The position numbers and the translations under genes are program-made. Positions 51,435-62,254 of a stretch of 64,000 nt of DNA are shown one piece after another. Under the pieces are notes generated by a model that ran no database searches, was not told the DNA's origin, and saw only the letters and a list, made by a program, of their open reading frames with translations. This stretch comes from Procambarus clarkii (taxonomy: Eukaryota > Arthropoda > Malacostraca > Decapoda > Cambaridae): assembly GCF_040958095.1 (NCBI RefSeq), contig NC_091172.1, forward strand, positions 23,031,753-23,095,752, given 5' to 3'. How positions within the stretch are numbered: the stretch's first letter is position 1; the number at the start of each line of letters is the position of its first letter.

Positions 51435-51848
51435 ATGTTATGTTGACTGTCAGCTTGACAGGTCATTACTGTGGTGATTGTGCATGCCATTATATTGATT
51501 CTCTAAGTATTCAGAAGGAACTCTTGTATTTCCCTTGAAACCAGCAGTGTTAGGAAAGCCGTTTGTCATTTACTGTCTAAGAAAGTGTTAATACAGGATT
51601 GGCCACAAGTGAACCATGTGATCGGTCAATTAAGGCATCCCGATGTCTCTCTAATGTGATATTAGCTTTTCTAACATCAATCATAGAATAATGTAAGCAA
51701 CCTATATATTAGTAAGTAAGTTCTGTAAATAAACATTAGGTTTTATGACGGTGTTTGTGTAAAACCTTATTATATAATGCCACCCAACTAAAGTGCCCTC
51801 GGCACATACAGCCCCAAGCCCAAACGCCTTCAAACCTTCAGCCATACA
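51435..51848. other. LTR-like sequence, possible solo LTR
   Basis: TGTTATGTTGACTGTC at the start and CTTCAGCCATACA at the end give TG...CA borders over about 414 bases, with GTAAATAAACATT as a polyadenylation-like signal. AATTTTGGTGAGGACCC follows, in the style of the primer-binding zone of arthropod LTR elements. No internal genes follow, so it would be a solo or fragmentary fossil of unassigned family. Confidence 0.35.
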
Positions 51849-51944
51849 AATTTTGGTGAGGACCCATTTCTTGCATTGGAGTGATTCTCACGACCAAAGT
51901 AATTTGGAATCAGGTGAAGCCTGTCAATAAGGATTACCCAACAG

Positions 51945-52948
51945 AAGGGTCAGTTTCTTGGCCTATTCCTAGACAAGAGACTCAACTTCAGCACCCACAT
52001 ACAACACATAATTAAGAAAGTCTCTAAAACAGTTGGTATACTCTCCAAAATCAGATATTATATACCTAACTCTGCTCTCATCTTACTATATTATGCACTA
52101 ATCTATATCTATCTTAATTATGGTATCTGTGCATGGGGTTCAACCACTGCAAACCACCTCAAATCCATCATCACTCAGCAAAAATCTGCTGTCAGAATAA
52201 TAACAAACTCTGCTTTCAGACAACACTCAGCCCCCTTGTTTAAATCCCTCAACATGCTAAACAAACTCACTCCACACATTCTCTTGTGTCACTTATATTT
52301 ACAAAACTCTGTTCTTAAATGCAAACCCTGCTCTGAAACTCTCCCTGGACACATGTAATAGGACCCTTTATCACCACACCAGAAATAAATATCTCTTTGA
52401 TATCCCCAGAGTCAATCCCCAAAAATAAAGGGACCTGGTCTATGGAACTCACTCCCTAATGAATTGAAAAGCTGTCCAACTGTTGCCTCATTCAAAAAAA
52501 AAAAAACTAAAAATTACCTAATTTCATCTTCATAGTTTCCTACCTTGTGCCTTAAAATTGCACTGTATCTAGTGCTACCCAATCTTTATGTACCTAATCC
52601 AAACAACTTTACCATTATGATCATTGCTGTCTTCTTATATGTGCTATCAATATGCTGTTTTGTGCCTATTAATCTTTGTTAAATTACTATCAAGCTATCA
52701 ATACAATCAATCAGAGCTACCGATGTGCTTTAATATACCTACTAATCTCTCTCATCTCATTTTTTTCTTGCAATGTATCTGTTATCATTTTATTAATTCC
52801 TCTAGAATTTACCTACTTAAAATTATCTGTTAGATTAAGGACCTGCCCAAAATGCTGCGCGTACTAGTGGCTTTACAAGAATGTAATTACCATGCTATGT
52901 ATCCTCAAAAACCCAATGTACATTCTTGTATATAAATATAAATAAAAA
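51945..52948 (+). mobile_element. LINE (family F3, tail type A), 5'-truncated copy
   Basis: Thumb-region coding: GQFLGLFLDKRLNFSTHIQH, LIYIYLNYGICAWGSTTANH, IITNSAFRQHSAPLFKSLNM and HHTRNKYLFDIPRV-type. It is damaged by stops in the last part. The 3' tail AAGGACCTGCCCAAAATGCT + GCGCGTACTAGTGG is followed by TATAAATATAAATAAAAAGA. It shows what the split copy at 41.7-51.2 kb looked like before the insertions. Confidence 0.85.
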
Positions 52949-53381
52949 GACCCTTACTCGACCAAGTACTCTCTGGGCTTGCACACATTGTTCCTGTATT
53001 GCTAAACTCAAACTGATAATTATTAAGCCATCAACATCAAAGTAGTGACATTGCACGTCACCACTTTGACGTGGTAACTTGCCATTGCACGTAATTAAAG
53101 TTAAAGTAAAGTAAAAGTCCACAACTGTACTATGTTTTGTATGTTTTTTTTTAATATACGATCAATTATTATTAGTCAATACCCTTAATAGATTTGATAA
53201 TGGATATATAGCACTGACAACTGTATAGATAATTATTTAGCTAATGACAAACAAGTACATCAAAGGAGCTTTTAATACAACAAGCAATTGCAATTTTAGT
53301 GAAGCTTGCATGTATGGGATCTTGTATGAGATTACTCAGGATCTTGTGCCAACATCAGAAAAGGGCAACAGTAATCAAAGG
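52949..53381. other. No gene seen
   Basis: AT-rich; a small inverted repeat around GACGTG/CACGTC near 53045-53080 is the only structure noticed. Confidence 0.3.
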
Positions 53382-53545
53382 ATCTCTGTAGTACAGTTGG
53401 GTTCTTTCTCGACTCAGTCGGGAGTCCTGGGTTCGAATCTCGTGCAGGGTAGAAATGACTCGGCATGTTTCCTTTCATCTAATGCTTCTGTATACCTAAC
53501 AGTAAACAGGTACTTGGGAGTTAGTTAACTGTTGTGAGTTGCATC
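53382..53545 (+). mobile_element. tRNA-derived SINE, second family
   Basis: TAGTACAGTTGGGTTC (A-box-like) and GGGTTCGAATCTC (B box) are followed by the body TTTCATCTAATGCTTCTGTA and AGGTACTTGGGAGTTAG. The body matches the copy at 61846-62122 in order. Truncated on the right. Confidence 0.7.
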
Positions 53546-53897
53546 CTGTGAAATGGTAGAATACTAGAATGGACAAAGCAAAGGTTAAATGGTCGTTCAA
53601 AATGGAAATGAATCTGACTGGAGAAATTTGATGAGTGGAGTACCGCAAGCTTCCATCTTGGGGCCAATCCATTTTTGTCATAAACATCAATGACATATAT
53701 GGGAATATTGCAATCCACACCATCAAATTTGCACAAGACACTAAGATCTCCAGAAATCTGATAAATCTGATAAAGATCTCTGATAAAGTAAGAAGCAAAA
53801 ATTATATCCAGACTTTACAAAGAGATGAACATGAACTTCTCAAATAGTCGGAAGACTGGCAAATGATTTTTGATATGGAAAATGCAGCACCTTACAT
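53546..53897 (+). mobile_element. LINE fragment (family F7)
   Basis: MSGVPQASILGPIHF-like sequence in shifting frames, then IKFAQDTKISRNL (corresponding to FADDTK) and TLQRDEHELLK. The same region recurs at 54343-54795, so these are two copies, or a duplication. Highly degraded. Confidence 0.65.
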
Positions 53898-53986
53898 GTG
53901 CTGCATTTTCCGTCTGGCCAGAAAATTTTCGGGGGGTTATGGGCCGCCTCCGTCTGGTCGCCCCCCAGGCCAGACGGGGGCGGCCC
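53877..53986. repeat. Two strong hairpins in a GC-rich patch
   Basis: Hairpin 1: GGAAAATGCAGCAC (53877-53890) and its complement at 53898-53911, 7-base loop. Hairpin 2: a 17-bp stem, GGGCCGCCTCCGTCTGG at 53941-53957 and CCAGACGGGGGCGGCCC at 53970-53986, one mismatch, 12-base loop. The GC content contrasts sharply with the AT-rich flanks. It starts where the LINE fragment stops. Confidence 0.9.
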
Positions 53987-54119
53987 CAGTGCTACAAATC
54001 GGCATCTATAGCGCCCCTTAACCCCCCCCCCTGCAATTTTCATAAAGTCAAATCTGAAATAGAGATTGTGTTTACCGTAGATATATTTAGCAGTGTCAGT
54101 GGTTCGAAATATTACATTT

Positions 54120-54260
54120 TCCGAGAAAGAAAGTGGGGGAGGGGGAGGTGAAAAATGTTTGAATAGAGGGAAGGGGGAGAAAGGTGGAGAACGGAGATTA
54201 GAAAAGAGAGTGGAGAGTTAAGGAGAGGGGGATTTGAAAGTTGAGAGAGAGGAAAAACCT
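54120..54260. repeat. Polypurine tract of about 140 bases
   Basis: AGAAAGAAAGTGGGGGAGGG, GGGGAGAAAGGTGGAG and AGGAGAGGGGGATTTGAAAG contain almost only A and G on the plus strand. Able to form triplex or G-rich structures in principle. Confidence 0.8.
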
Positions 54261-54342
54261 AGGTGCACCCAGGTACCCAATCTTTGCATAATATAAAATC
54301 ATAATAACAACATGTAATCATATAATGATTAGTATATGATTA

Positions 54343-54795
54343 TGGACTAATCACATGGTCTTTGTTGAAACTTTTGGCAAGGTACCACATGAAAGACTAG
54401 GAAGGAAACTACAGGCACTTGCAATAAATGGGAGAATACTGGAATGGATAAAACAATGGTTAAAACAATGAAAACCCGAGTCGTGCTAAATTAGAATAAA
54501 TCTGACTGGAGAAATGTGGTAAGTGGGGTACTTTTGTCATTATACATCAATGACAGAAAATATTACTCACCACATAATCAAATTTGCAGATGACACTAAG
54601 ACTTATGGTAAAGTGGGAAGTGAAAATGAGATTGAGACTTTACAAAGAGATCTACATGAACTCCACAAATGGTCATAAGAACGGCAAATTCGTTTTAATA
54701 TCGATAAATGCAAGACCTTGCATGTGGGGCATAACAATCCACGTCACAACTAGCAAATTAACAGAATTCATTATTCATCATCAACCTTGCAGCAG
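54343..54795 (+). mobile_element. LINE fragment (family F7), second copy
   Basis: DFGKVPHERLGRKLQAL-like sequence, IKFADDTKTYGKVGSENEIE and TLQRDLHELHKWS, then NIDKCKTLHVGH. The FADD motif is intact but frames change near 54525 and a stop precedes NIDKC. Overlaps in content with 53546-53897. Confidence 0.7.
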
Positions 54796-54813
54796 ATTGT
54801 CGGATAAAAGGAC

Positions 54814-54845
54814 CTTACCTTGAGGTTACCTTGAGGTGGAGGTTA
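54814..54845 (-). repeat. LINE F5 3' tail, first piece
   Basis: Two TACCTTGAGGT units of the F5 tail in reverse. The rest of the tail continues at 55237, on the other side of an inserted F3 LINE end. Confidence 0.7.
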
Positions 54846-55206
54846 ATTGGAGGTTACCAATTTTTGTCAACTACCATTCAAGCTGTCATTGCAACCAATC
54901 TTATATTGTTTCTGCTGTATTGTGCCTACCAATTTTTTGTCAACTACCATTCAAGCTGTCATTGCAATCAATCTCAGCTACCTATGTGCTTTAATATACT
55001 GTACCTACAATTTTCTCTCATCTTTTTTTTCATTTCATGTAATATGTTATCATTTTTTTTGTCTATAATTTTTGCAAGTATTTACCTCCTTAAAATTTTC
55101 TTAGATTAAGGACCTGCCCGAAACGCTGCGCGTGCTAGTGGCTTTATAAGACTGTAATTACCATATTTGTATCCTCACATTCCTTATGTACATTCTTGTA
55201 TATGCA

Positions 55207-55236
<30 letters not shown>
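54846..55236 (+). mobile_element. LINE 3' UTR (family F3, tail type A), nested in F5
   Basis: A stretch with TTTGTCAACTACCATTCAAG + CTGTCATTGCAA occurs twice in tandem (about 74-bp period), followed by ATGTGCTTTAATATACTGTA, the type A tail GGACCTGCCCGAAACGCTGC and an AATA run. AGGTG is present on both sides as a possible short target duplication. Confidence 0.75.
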
Positions 55237-55237
<1 letters not shown>

Positions 55238-55290
55238 GGTGCTTCCGGGGCTTAGCGTCCCCGCGGCCCGGTCGTCGACCAGTCCGCCTG
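55237..55290 (-). repeat. LINE F5 3' tail, second piece
   Basis: GTGCTTCCGGGGCTTAGCGT and CCCGCGGCCCGGTCGTCGAC, the reverse of the end at 25330-25375. Confidence 0.75.
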
Positions 55291-55690
55291 GGTGCCGCCT
55301 GATCACGTCTTGTTTTCGCGATTTGGCTTTGCTACTGCCGTTTGGCATCCCTTTTCAGCGGTCCGATTGTACGACGCCTGGCGCACATATCGCCTTGGGT
55401 CACAGGATTATTGATAGATTTTTTTTTGACGTGTACTGGCTGGTTCTCCCGGCGGAGTGACGGTGTTCGGGGGCCGGCTTGGCCGAGAGGCGCCGGGGGT
55501 TGGCAGGTCTTGGTGGGCTCCTGGTGTGCCCTCAGTCGTGGCGGGCGGCTGGCTTCTGCTCTGCCGGGGGACGCTGGATGACTTTTTGCGTTTTAGTTTG
55601 GGGCAGAGTTTTGGTTTTGCTACCTGGTGTTCTCTGTGTGGAGAGGGGCCGGTGCTTGTCACCCTGAGGGACTCCTGGGCCTCCCCAATC
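55291..55690. other. GC-rich sequence of unknown nature
   Basis: High GC, with open frames on both strands but no motif I can name. It borders the F5 tail on the left and an F3 LINE tail of GATTCA repeats on the right. Might be 5' region of another retroelement or a host exon; no splice sites decide. Confidence 0.25.
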
Positions 55691-57010
55691 ATCTGATTCA
55701 GATTCAGATTCAGATGTTTATTCAGGTAAGGTATATACATACAAGTGATGTTACATTAATGGATTGATATATAGATAGAGCTAGTACATACAATGCCTAA
55801 AGCCACTATTACGCAATGCGTTTCGGGCAAGAAAAACATTAATATCTAGAACTTAATACTAATTGAGCATAAAGAATAAAAGATGTTGAGAACAAATACA
55901 AATAAAGATAAAAAAAAAGGGGGAACATGACTGAAAAAGCAGCACAAATACAATAGGTTGACAAACAGTGTTGATTAAAAAAAAAGAAAAAAAAAAAAAA
56001 AAAAAGAAAATAAAAAAAAGAAAATAAAAAAAAGAAAATAACAGACATGGGTTGACAATAGAGGAGTGAGGTAGATTACAGGGAATTTATTAGGTAGTGT
56101 TTAGTTTTTATCTTAAACTGGTTGAGAGAGGTACAGTCTTTAACATGGTTGGGAAGGTCATTCCACATTCTGGGCCCCTTGATTTGCAGAGCATTTCTAG
56201 TTTGATTAAGACGTACTCTAGGAATATCAAAACTGTATTTATTTCTGGTGTGGTGCTCATGGGTTCTGTTACAACCTTCTATGAAGCTTTTAAGATCAGG
56301 ATTGGCATTATAGTTTAGCGTTTTATATATGTATAATACACATGAGAGAATGTGCAGTGACTTAATATCTAACATATTAAGAGATTTGAGTAGGGGTACC
56401 GAGTGATGTCTGGGGCCAGAGTTAGATATTGTTCTAATAGCGGCTTTGTGTTGGGTAATTAGAGGACGTAAGTGATTTTGGGTAGTAGAACCCCAAGCAC
56501 AAATACCATAGTTGAGATAAGGATAGATAAGGGAGTAATAGAGAGTCACCAGAGCAGGGCGTGGTACATAATATCTGATCTTAGAAAGAATGCCCACAGT
56601 TTTTGAAACTTTTTTTGATATATTTAGAATGTGTCCCTGGAAATTCAGCTTGTGGTCAATGAGAATGCCAAGGAATTTGCCATCTAATTTGTTACAAATT
56701 TGGGTATTGTTTATTTTGAGATTTATAAGACTAGAGGATTTATTGCCAAACAGAATATAGAAGGTTTTGTCAATGTTAAGGGTGAGTTTGTTGGCAGTTA
56801 GCCAAAGATGGACTTTATTTAGCTCAGTATTTACTGTGGCATTTAGAGCAAGAGGGTCAGGACTGGAGTAAATGAAGGTTGTGTCGTCAGCAAATAGAAT
56901 TGGTTTGAGGTGTTGGGAGGCATTTGGAAGGTCATTAATGTAGATGAGAAAGAGGAGAGGGCCAAGTATGCTGCCCTGAGGAACACCCTGAGGAACATCT
57001 GCCTGACTGT
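55691..57010 (-). mobile_element. LINE (family F3, tail type B), 5'-truncated, well preserved
   Basis: Minus strand: VPQGSILGPLLFLIYINDLP, ILFADDTTFIYSS (FADD), KLTLNIDKTFYILFGNKSSS and the frame 56597-56076 with MGILSKIRYYVPRPALVTLY, YGICAWGSTTQNHLRPLITQ and HTRNKYSFDIPRVRLNQTRN up to YLINSL and a stop. The 3' UTR has the type B tail and ends in GATTCA (TGAATC) repeats at 55691-55715. 5' truncation near 57010. The RT part shows no break in what is left, so it is fairly young. Confidence 0.9.
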
Positions 57011-57174
57011 GCGTTTATTTGCCGTATGGCATATTAGTTTTGTAGCGAGTAGATTATCCCAATAATATACTCGCTCCAAATGCATTGTTAATATTCCTGT
57101 CAACCTTTGGAGATGAATGAGGTGAGGCGTTGCCTGGGCAACACGGTGAGGTGTTGCCCGAGCATATAAGCAAC

Positions 57175-57311
57175 GCTTTGCGTAATAGTGGCTTTAGGCA
57201 TTGTATGTACTAGCTATACCTATAAGTTAAACAATCCTTGTAAATATTTATTGTATGTATGTACCTTACCTAAATAAAATTGTATTGTATTGTATTGTAT
57301 TGTATTGTATA
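57175..57311 (+). mobile_element. LINE 3' tail (family F3, type B) with TGTAT repeats
   Basis: CGCTTTGCGTAATAGTGGCT and TTAGGCATTGTATGTACTAG, then TACCTTACCTAAATAAAATT followed by seven TGTAT-type units. Strongly truncated copy. Confidence 0.8.
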
Positions 57312-57482
57312 AGTGTGGTCTAGAGCAGACACTTGCGAGATACTGTACCGACGCTCAGTGCGCTCAACTCACACCAAAGTATCACCGGTGTACTTCTGTA
57401 TATTCGACCATATATATATATATAGTATCTTAGTGTCTGTGTTTATTTGTCACCATACTTTACGTAACAATAGAACCGTTAC
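57312..57482. other. LTR-like sequence, low confidence
   Basis: Starts TGTGGTCTAGAGCAG and ends ATAGAACCGTTACA; the last bases resemble the end of the stretch at 32347-32605. Possibly a short LTR remnant, no second copy or internal genes. Confidence 0.2.
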
Positions 57483-57689
57483 AGTTTCTAGTGATTGGCG
57501 TCACTCGTTTTGCGATTTGGCTTGGCGTTCCACCTCTCCAGGCTTCGCGATTCACCCTTAACGGGTACGCCGGGGCGCATCAGATCCCACGATCGTCGTC
57601 GCCCCTAAATCAACAACAACTGCCCACAGAGACTGCTTTCCTAAATGCCTTTCTTTTCCTTTCCTTTCCAAAACGAAAGGTTGGATGAC
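57483..57689. repeat. Dispersed sequence with GATCCCACGATCGTCGTC
   Basis: GCGCATCAGATCCCACGATC followed by GTCGTCGCCCCTAAATCAA at 57575-57613 recurs at 58092-58130 and, in reverse and shorter, near 60206-60230. The function is unknown. Confidence 0.5.
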
Positions 57690-57800
57690 ATTGCCCGAAA
57701 CGCTGCGCGTGCTAGTGGCTTTACAAGACTGTAATTACCATATTTGTATCCTCACATTCCTTATGTACATTCTTGTATATGCATAAATAAATAAATAAAC
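57690..57800 (+). mobile_element. LINE 3' tail (family F3, type A)
   Basis: TGCCCGAAACGCTGCGCGTG, CTAGTGGCTTTACAAGACTG and CTTGTATATGCATAAATAAA, closely matching 55120-55220. Only the tail was inserted. Confidence 0.8.
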
Positions 57801-57942
57801 ATCCCATTACCCACACAAATGTTTGAAAAATGTGAAGATACTGAATTTAGAGATATACCCATAAAATAAAAGGTTCGAGACCCATCAGGTGAATGAAATA
57901 TATCCATAACATGCACAAGAACATATGAAATGAAGGTAAAAC

Positions 57943-57975
57943 TGCCGAAGACCTATTGGCCCATACGACGCATAA
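57943..57975 (-). repeat. CR1-type 3' UTR fragment
   Basis: Reverse complement contains GTATGGGCCAATAGGTCTTC, the module shared by CR1 copies and the Penelope-like element. Confidence 0.5.
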
Positions 57976-58359
57976 TAAAATTAGATTGGGCTCGTCATCT
58001 AGTCAACATTTTGGGCTCGTTGTTAGCGTTGTCAACAGATTGAGTTCCTTATCCTTATCCTAAATCAACACAACTTATCCTTATCAGCGGGCGCATCCGA
58101 TCCCACGATCGTCGTCGCCCCTAAATCAAAACAATCAATTATCTTTATCAGGCAATCAAAGACATTGATAACTTTCAATCTGCCAAATTATGAACATTGA
58201 TGTACCACTGTGAGTGCCGCGTCTTTCACCATCAGCACACTTGCAGGCATCGTGAGGATTAAACCCTTACAAATTGCATCTACCATCAAGAAGAAGTTTT
58301 ACAACGACGCATATGAGCTGTTTCAAGACCCCCTGCTGTCTACCACGTACTCACCTATT
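57976..58359. other. No gene; short repeat block
   Basis: Contains the second GATCCCACGATCGTCGTC copy (58092-58130). Open frames near 58210-58437 overlap the LINE that follows. Confidence 0.3.
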
Positions 58360-60125
58360 TGTGCTTGCGGTGGGGTTGAACTCTGGCTCTTTGGTCCCGC
58401 CTCTCAACTGTCAATCAACTGGTGTACAGATTCCTGAGCCTACTGGGCTCAGTAGGCTCAGGAATCATATTTACATATGGTTCATATTTAGATTCTGACC
58501 TTATCATATTTATATTATGTATGGAGTCAGCCTCCACCACATCTCTGCCTAATGCATTCCATCTACTAACTACTCTGACACGGAAAAAGTTCTTTCTAAT
58601 GTCTCTGTGGCTCATCTGGGTACTAAGTTTCTACCTGTGTTCCCTTGTTCATGTTTCACCCATGCTAAAGAGTTTGTCTGTCCACCTTGTCAATTCCCCT
58701 TAGAATTTTGTAGGTGGTTATCATGTCTCCCCTTACTCTTCTGTCTTCCAGGGACGTGAGTTTCAGCTCCTTTAGCCTTACCTCGTAGCTCATACCTCTC
58801 AGTTCCAGAACGAGTCTGGTGGCATACCGCTGAATCTTCTCTTTGTCTTGTGTTTAACTAAGTATGGACTCCAAGCTGGAGCTGCATATTCCAGGATTGG
58901 TCGAACATTAGTGGTATACAGGGTCCTGAACGATACCTTACATAAGTTTCTAAAGGCAGTTTTTATGTTGGCCAGTCTAGCATATGCCGCTGAGGATATC
59001 CTTTTGATGTGGGTCTCTGGGGACAGGTTCGGTGTGATAACCCCCAGATCTTTCTCTGTATTTGACTTGTAGGATTTCACCTCCCATATGGTACCTTGTG
59101 TTCAGCCTTCTGCTCCCTTCGCCAAATTTCATTACTTTGCACTTTCCTGAGTTGAACTTTAGTAGCCATTTTCTAGACCATTCCTCCAGCCTGTCCAGGT
59201 CATCCTGTAGTCTCTGTCTATCATCATCTGTCTTGATTCGTCTCATAATTTTTGCATCATCAACAAACATTGAGAGGAATGAGTCTATACCCTCTGGAAG
59301 ATCATTTACATATATTAGAAACAGGATGGGTACAAGTAAAGAGCCCTGTGGGACTCCGCTGGTGATATCTCGCCACTCTGATGTCTCCCCCCTCACAGTT
59401 ACTCACTGTTTCCTGTTGCTTAGATACTGCCTTATCCACTGGAACACCTTACCTTTTACTCCTGCCTGTTGCTCCATCTTTCGTAATAGCCTTTTATGGG
59501 GTACAGTACTGTGTCAAAAGCTTTCTGACAGTCCAAGAAAATGCAGTCTGCCCACCCTTCTGTTTCTCACCTAATTTTTGTTGCTTGGTCATAGAACTCT
59601 ATTAACCCTCTGAGGCACGATTTACCATCTCTGAACCCATGCTGGTGGTGTATTACAAAGCTATTTCCCCTCCAGATGCTCTATGAGCCTTTTTCTCGCA
59701 ACCTTTTCCATCACCTTGCATGATATACAAGTTAGGGAAACTGGCCTGTAGTTCAGTGCCTCTTGCTTGTCACCCTTTTTGTATATTGGGACTACATTAG
59801 CTGTCTTCCAGCTTTCTGGTAGGTCTCCTGTTTCCAGTGACTGTTATACACCATAGAGAGTGGCATGCTTAGTGCTTCTGCACCTTCTTTTACTATCCAC
59901 GGTGAGATTCCGTCATGCCCAATAGCCCTTGTCACATTCAGCTCCATCAGATTCCTTTTGAACTCATCACTGGTGAGGTCAAAATCCTCTAAAGGTTGCT
60001 TGATTTGCCTCCTCATTTAGCGCAGGGGCTTCTTGTTCTTTCGTGAAGACCTCCTGGAATCTCTTGTTGAGTTTTTCACACACCTCCTTGTCATTCTCTG
60101 TGTATCTATTCTCCAAGAGAATATG
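58360..60125 (-). mobile_element. Non-LTR retrotransposon (family F2), degraded copy
   Basis: Minus strand, same family as 5171-6975: SDEFKRNLMELNVTRAIGHD and WIVKEGAEALSMPLSMVYN (60016-59792), EWRDITSGVPQGSLLVPILF and MFVDDAKIMRRIKTDDDRQR (59396-58977), and a C-terminal VRVVSRWNALGRDVVEADSI (58615-58415). FADD has become FVDD. Several frameshifts. The 3' UTR reads GTGAGTACAAATAG-type toward 58360. The 5' side is lost near 60125, where AT-rich sequence begins. Confidence 0.85.
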
Positions 60126-60424
60126 TATATTTGTATATATATATTTACTGTCACTAATTCGCATATACGTTTATCAACAGTCTATAATGATGCTTACGAG
60201 CTATTGTTGATTTAGGGGCGAAGACGATAATGCTTATAAGCTGTGATGCCCTCCCGCTAACCGCAATACATGTATTCCAAAAGATGTGTCGGGGGACAGG
60301 AAGCCAGAGTGTATTCATCTACATTTGGTTTTTATCGAGACATTTATCGATTTTATTTTTAACATATTTATATGATTCTACAGTATATTCCTTCAGATTT
60401 AATTGTTTATATAGACAATAAACA

Positions 60425-60800
60425 TTATTGTTCCTAGAGCTGAACCCTGTGGTACTCCACTGGTAACACTTGTCTAGTCTGATAAATTGCCTCTGATTAC
60501 TGGCAACATTTTTGTCAGAAATTTTTTCATCCATGTCAGATGTCACCCCTCCAGCATGTTGCAGTTAACATAACAATCTTTTATGTGGGACTCTGTCTAA
60601 AGCCTATTTAGGTCCAGATAAATGCAGTCAACCCAACCCTCTATATTTTTTTCCTGTTAAAACTTTGTGCTCCATCATATAAACTAAGTAAAACTTTTTC
60701 CAGGTGTTCTACCTATTTGGTTTTAATATATTTTCCAATGTTTTGACTAGTATGCTTGTCAGGTCTATAATTTAGAGGGTCTTCCCTGCAACTAATTTTA
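60425..60800 (-). mobile_element. LINE fragment of the palindrome family
   Basis: Similar in order to 10010-10440 (AACCCTGTGGTACTCCACT, ATAGATGCAGTCAA-like, CAGGTGTTCTACC, AGGGTCTTCCCTGC). The coding is broken by deletions, for example in the part for NFLTD. A diverged, older copy. Confidence 0.75.
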
Positions 60801-60829
60801 TTCCCTTCCCTGCAACTAATTCGGTACAA

Positions 60830-60957
60830 TGCCCGAAACGCTTTGCGTAATAGTGGCTTTAGGCATTGTATGTACTAGCTCTACCTATAAGTCAACCAAT
60901 CTTTGTAAAAATTTCTTGTATGTACATTACCTAAATAAACATTTATTTATTTATTAT
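60830..60957 (+). mobile_element. LINE 3' tail (family F3, type B)
   Basis: GCCCGAAACGCTTTGCGTAA, GGCATTGTATGTACTAGCTC and ACCTAAATAAACATTTATTT. Truncated copy consisting of the 3' UTR only. Confidence 0.8.
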
Positions 60958-60964
60958 TCTAGAT

Positions 60965-61385
60965 TGGAATTATTTACCTGAATTTACCTGAGGGCCACTA
61001 ACACTGTTTTGATGAGGACAGGATGCTGGCAGCTTGTCAAAGGTCTCCCCCCCCCATTTGCCTTGATCTTTTCCAGTTGGACTTTAAAATTTAACAGAGT
61101 TTTAGCATTTATGACTTTGTGCCATGGGTTTATAATCCTGTGGGTGAAAACGTATCTCCTGTTCTCCACCTACATTATGGCTTGTTGAGCTTGAAACAGT
61201 TGCTCCTCATTCATGTTACATCTGACCTTTTGAAGAAATTGTCCGAATCAACATCCTCCAAATTTTTCAGTATTTTAAAAGTTTCAAGTTTAATGAGATG
61301 AGTATATTCTAATGAATTCAATGAGATTTGCCCTGTCATGACTGGTTTGCAGTGACAGGTTATATTAGTCTTATTCCATATCTGC
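60965..61385 (-). mobile_element. Non-LTR retrotransposon 3' part (family F4)
   Basis: Minus strand: a degraded version of CNMNEEQLFQAQQAIM-type sequence and VENRRYVFTHRIINPWHKVI, as in the copies at 24.6 and 28.3 kb. Frames are broken. Confidence 0.65.
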
Positions 61386-61845
61386 CAAAGCTCCTGTGAT
61401 ATTGATATACTATGTGTTAGTAACTTCAGGGATCCACTGGAGCTTACCCAGAAATTGACGTTTCATCACATTCAATGCTGGATTTTTTGCTTAATTTCTC
61501 TTTGCACTTTTTTTGCTTTATTTATTTAAAATATGCAAGGGAGTACCACCTCTGGCTGGAAGAAGGGGACCCTTAGCCTAGGAGGAAAGCACACACAACA
61601 CATTATAACGGATGTTTAGGTCAGCCTCCAATACAGTTTCAATGTTTTTTTCTCCTACCACCCCTTCCTTTTGTGTTTTGTGTTTTGTTGTGCTTTAATA
61701 GATATTGACAGGTTACAAGATGAACATTGGTTGATACAGTGAGTGCTTGAAGGTTATAGATCTCTTGGAGCTCCTCCACTTCCAGACAGGAACCAAGGAT
61801 GCAGCAGGCATTTCATTTATTTATTTGTATACTATATCTGGGACT
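61386..61845. other. No gene seen
   Basis: Mixed AT-rich sequence. Nothing recognised. Confidence 0.3.
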
Positions 61846-62122
61846 TTGGGTCCCGGTAGTACAGTAGGGCTCATTCCAACTCACAGTCAAGAATTCTGGG
61901 TTCGATTCCTGGGTGGGACAGAAATGGTCAGCACATTTCCTACCATCTAATGCTACTATTCACTTAGCAGTAAGTAGGTACTCAGGAGTTAGTCAGCTTG
62001 TTGTGGGGGCTGCATCCTGGGCAGGGTCAGTAATTCGACCTGGGGGAGAGGGGGACTCAATATAACCCTAATGTGTATTAATACACTCTGGCTGCCTGTC
62101 CCCTGGCACAATGAATTATTAT
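61846..62122 (+). mobile_element. tRNA-derived SINE, second family
   Basis: GGTCCCGGTAGTACAGTAGG (A-box region) and GGGTTCGATTCC (B box) 30-odd bases later, then TTTCCTACCATCTAATGCTA and GTAGGTACTCAGGAGTTAG in common with 53382-53545, and a longer 3' part with GGGGGACTCAATATAACC ending at ATTATTATTAATTAA. Confidence 0.75.
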
Positions 62123-62191
62123 TATTAATTAAGTACTGTACTATAATTATTTCTTCCTAATGTTTATTGGAGATCTCTTTCTCTCTTTCAG

Positions 62192-62254
62192 ATTTTATTC
62201 GCTGGTGAAAAGAGGTTTTCCTAAATACTGTATTTACATGAAAAATCTGTCATA
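62192..62254 (+). promoter_or_regulatory. SUMF1: 5' UTR part of the SUMF1 exon
   Basis: A good acceptor TTTCTCTCTTTCAG ends at 62191, so the coding exon probably begins at 62192 after an untranslated first exon further left that I could not locate. Alternatively transcription starts close by. Confidence 0.4.
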
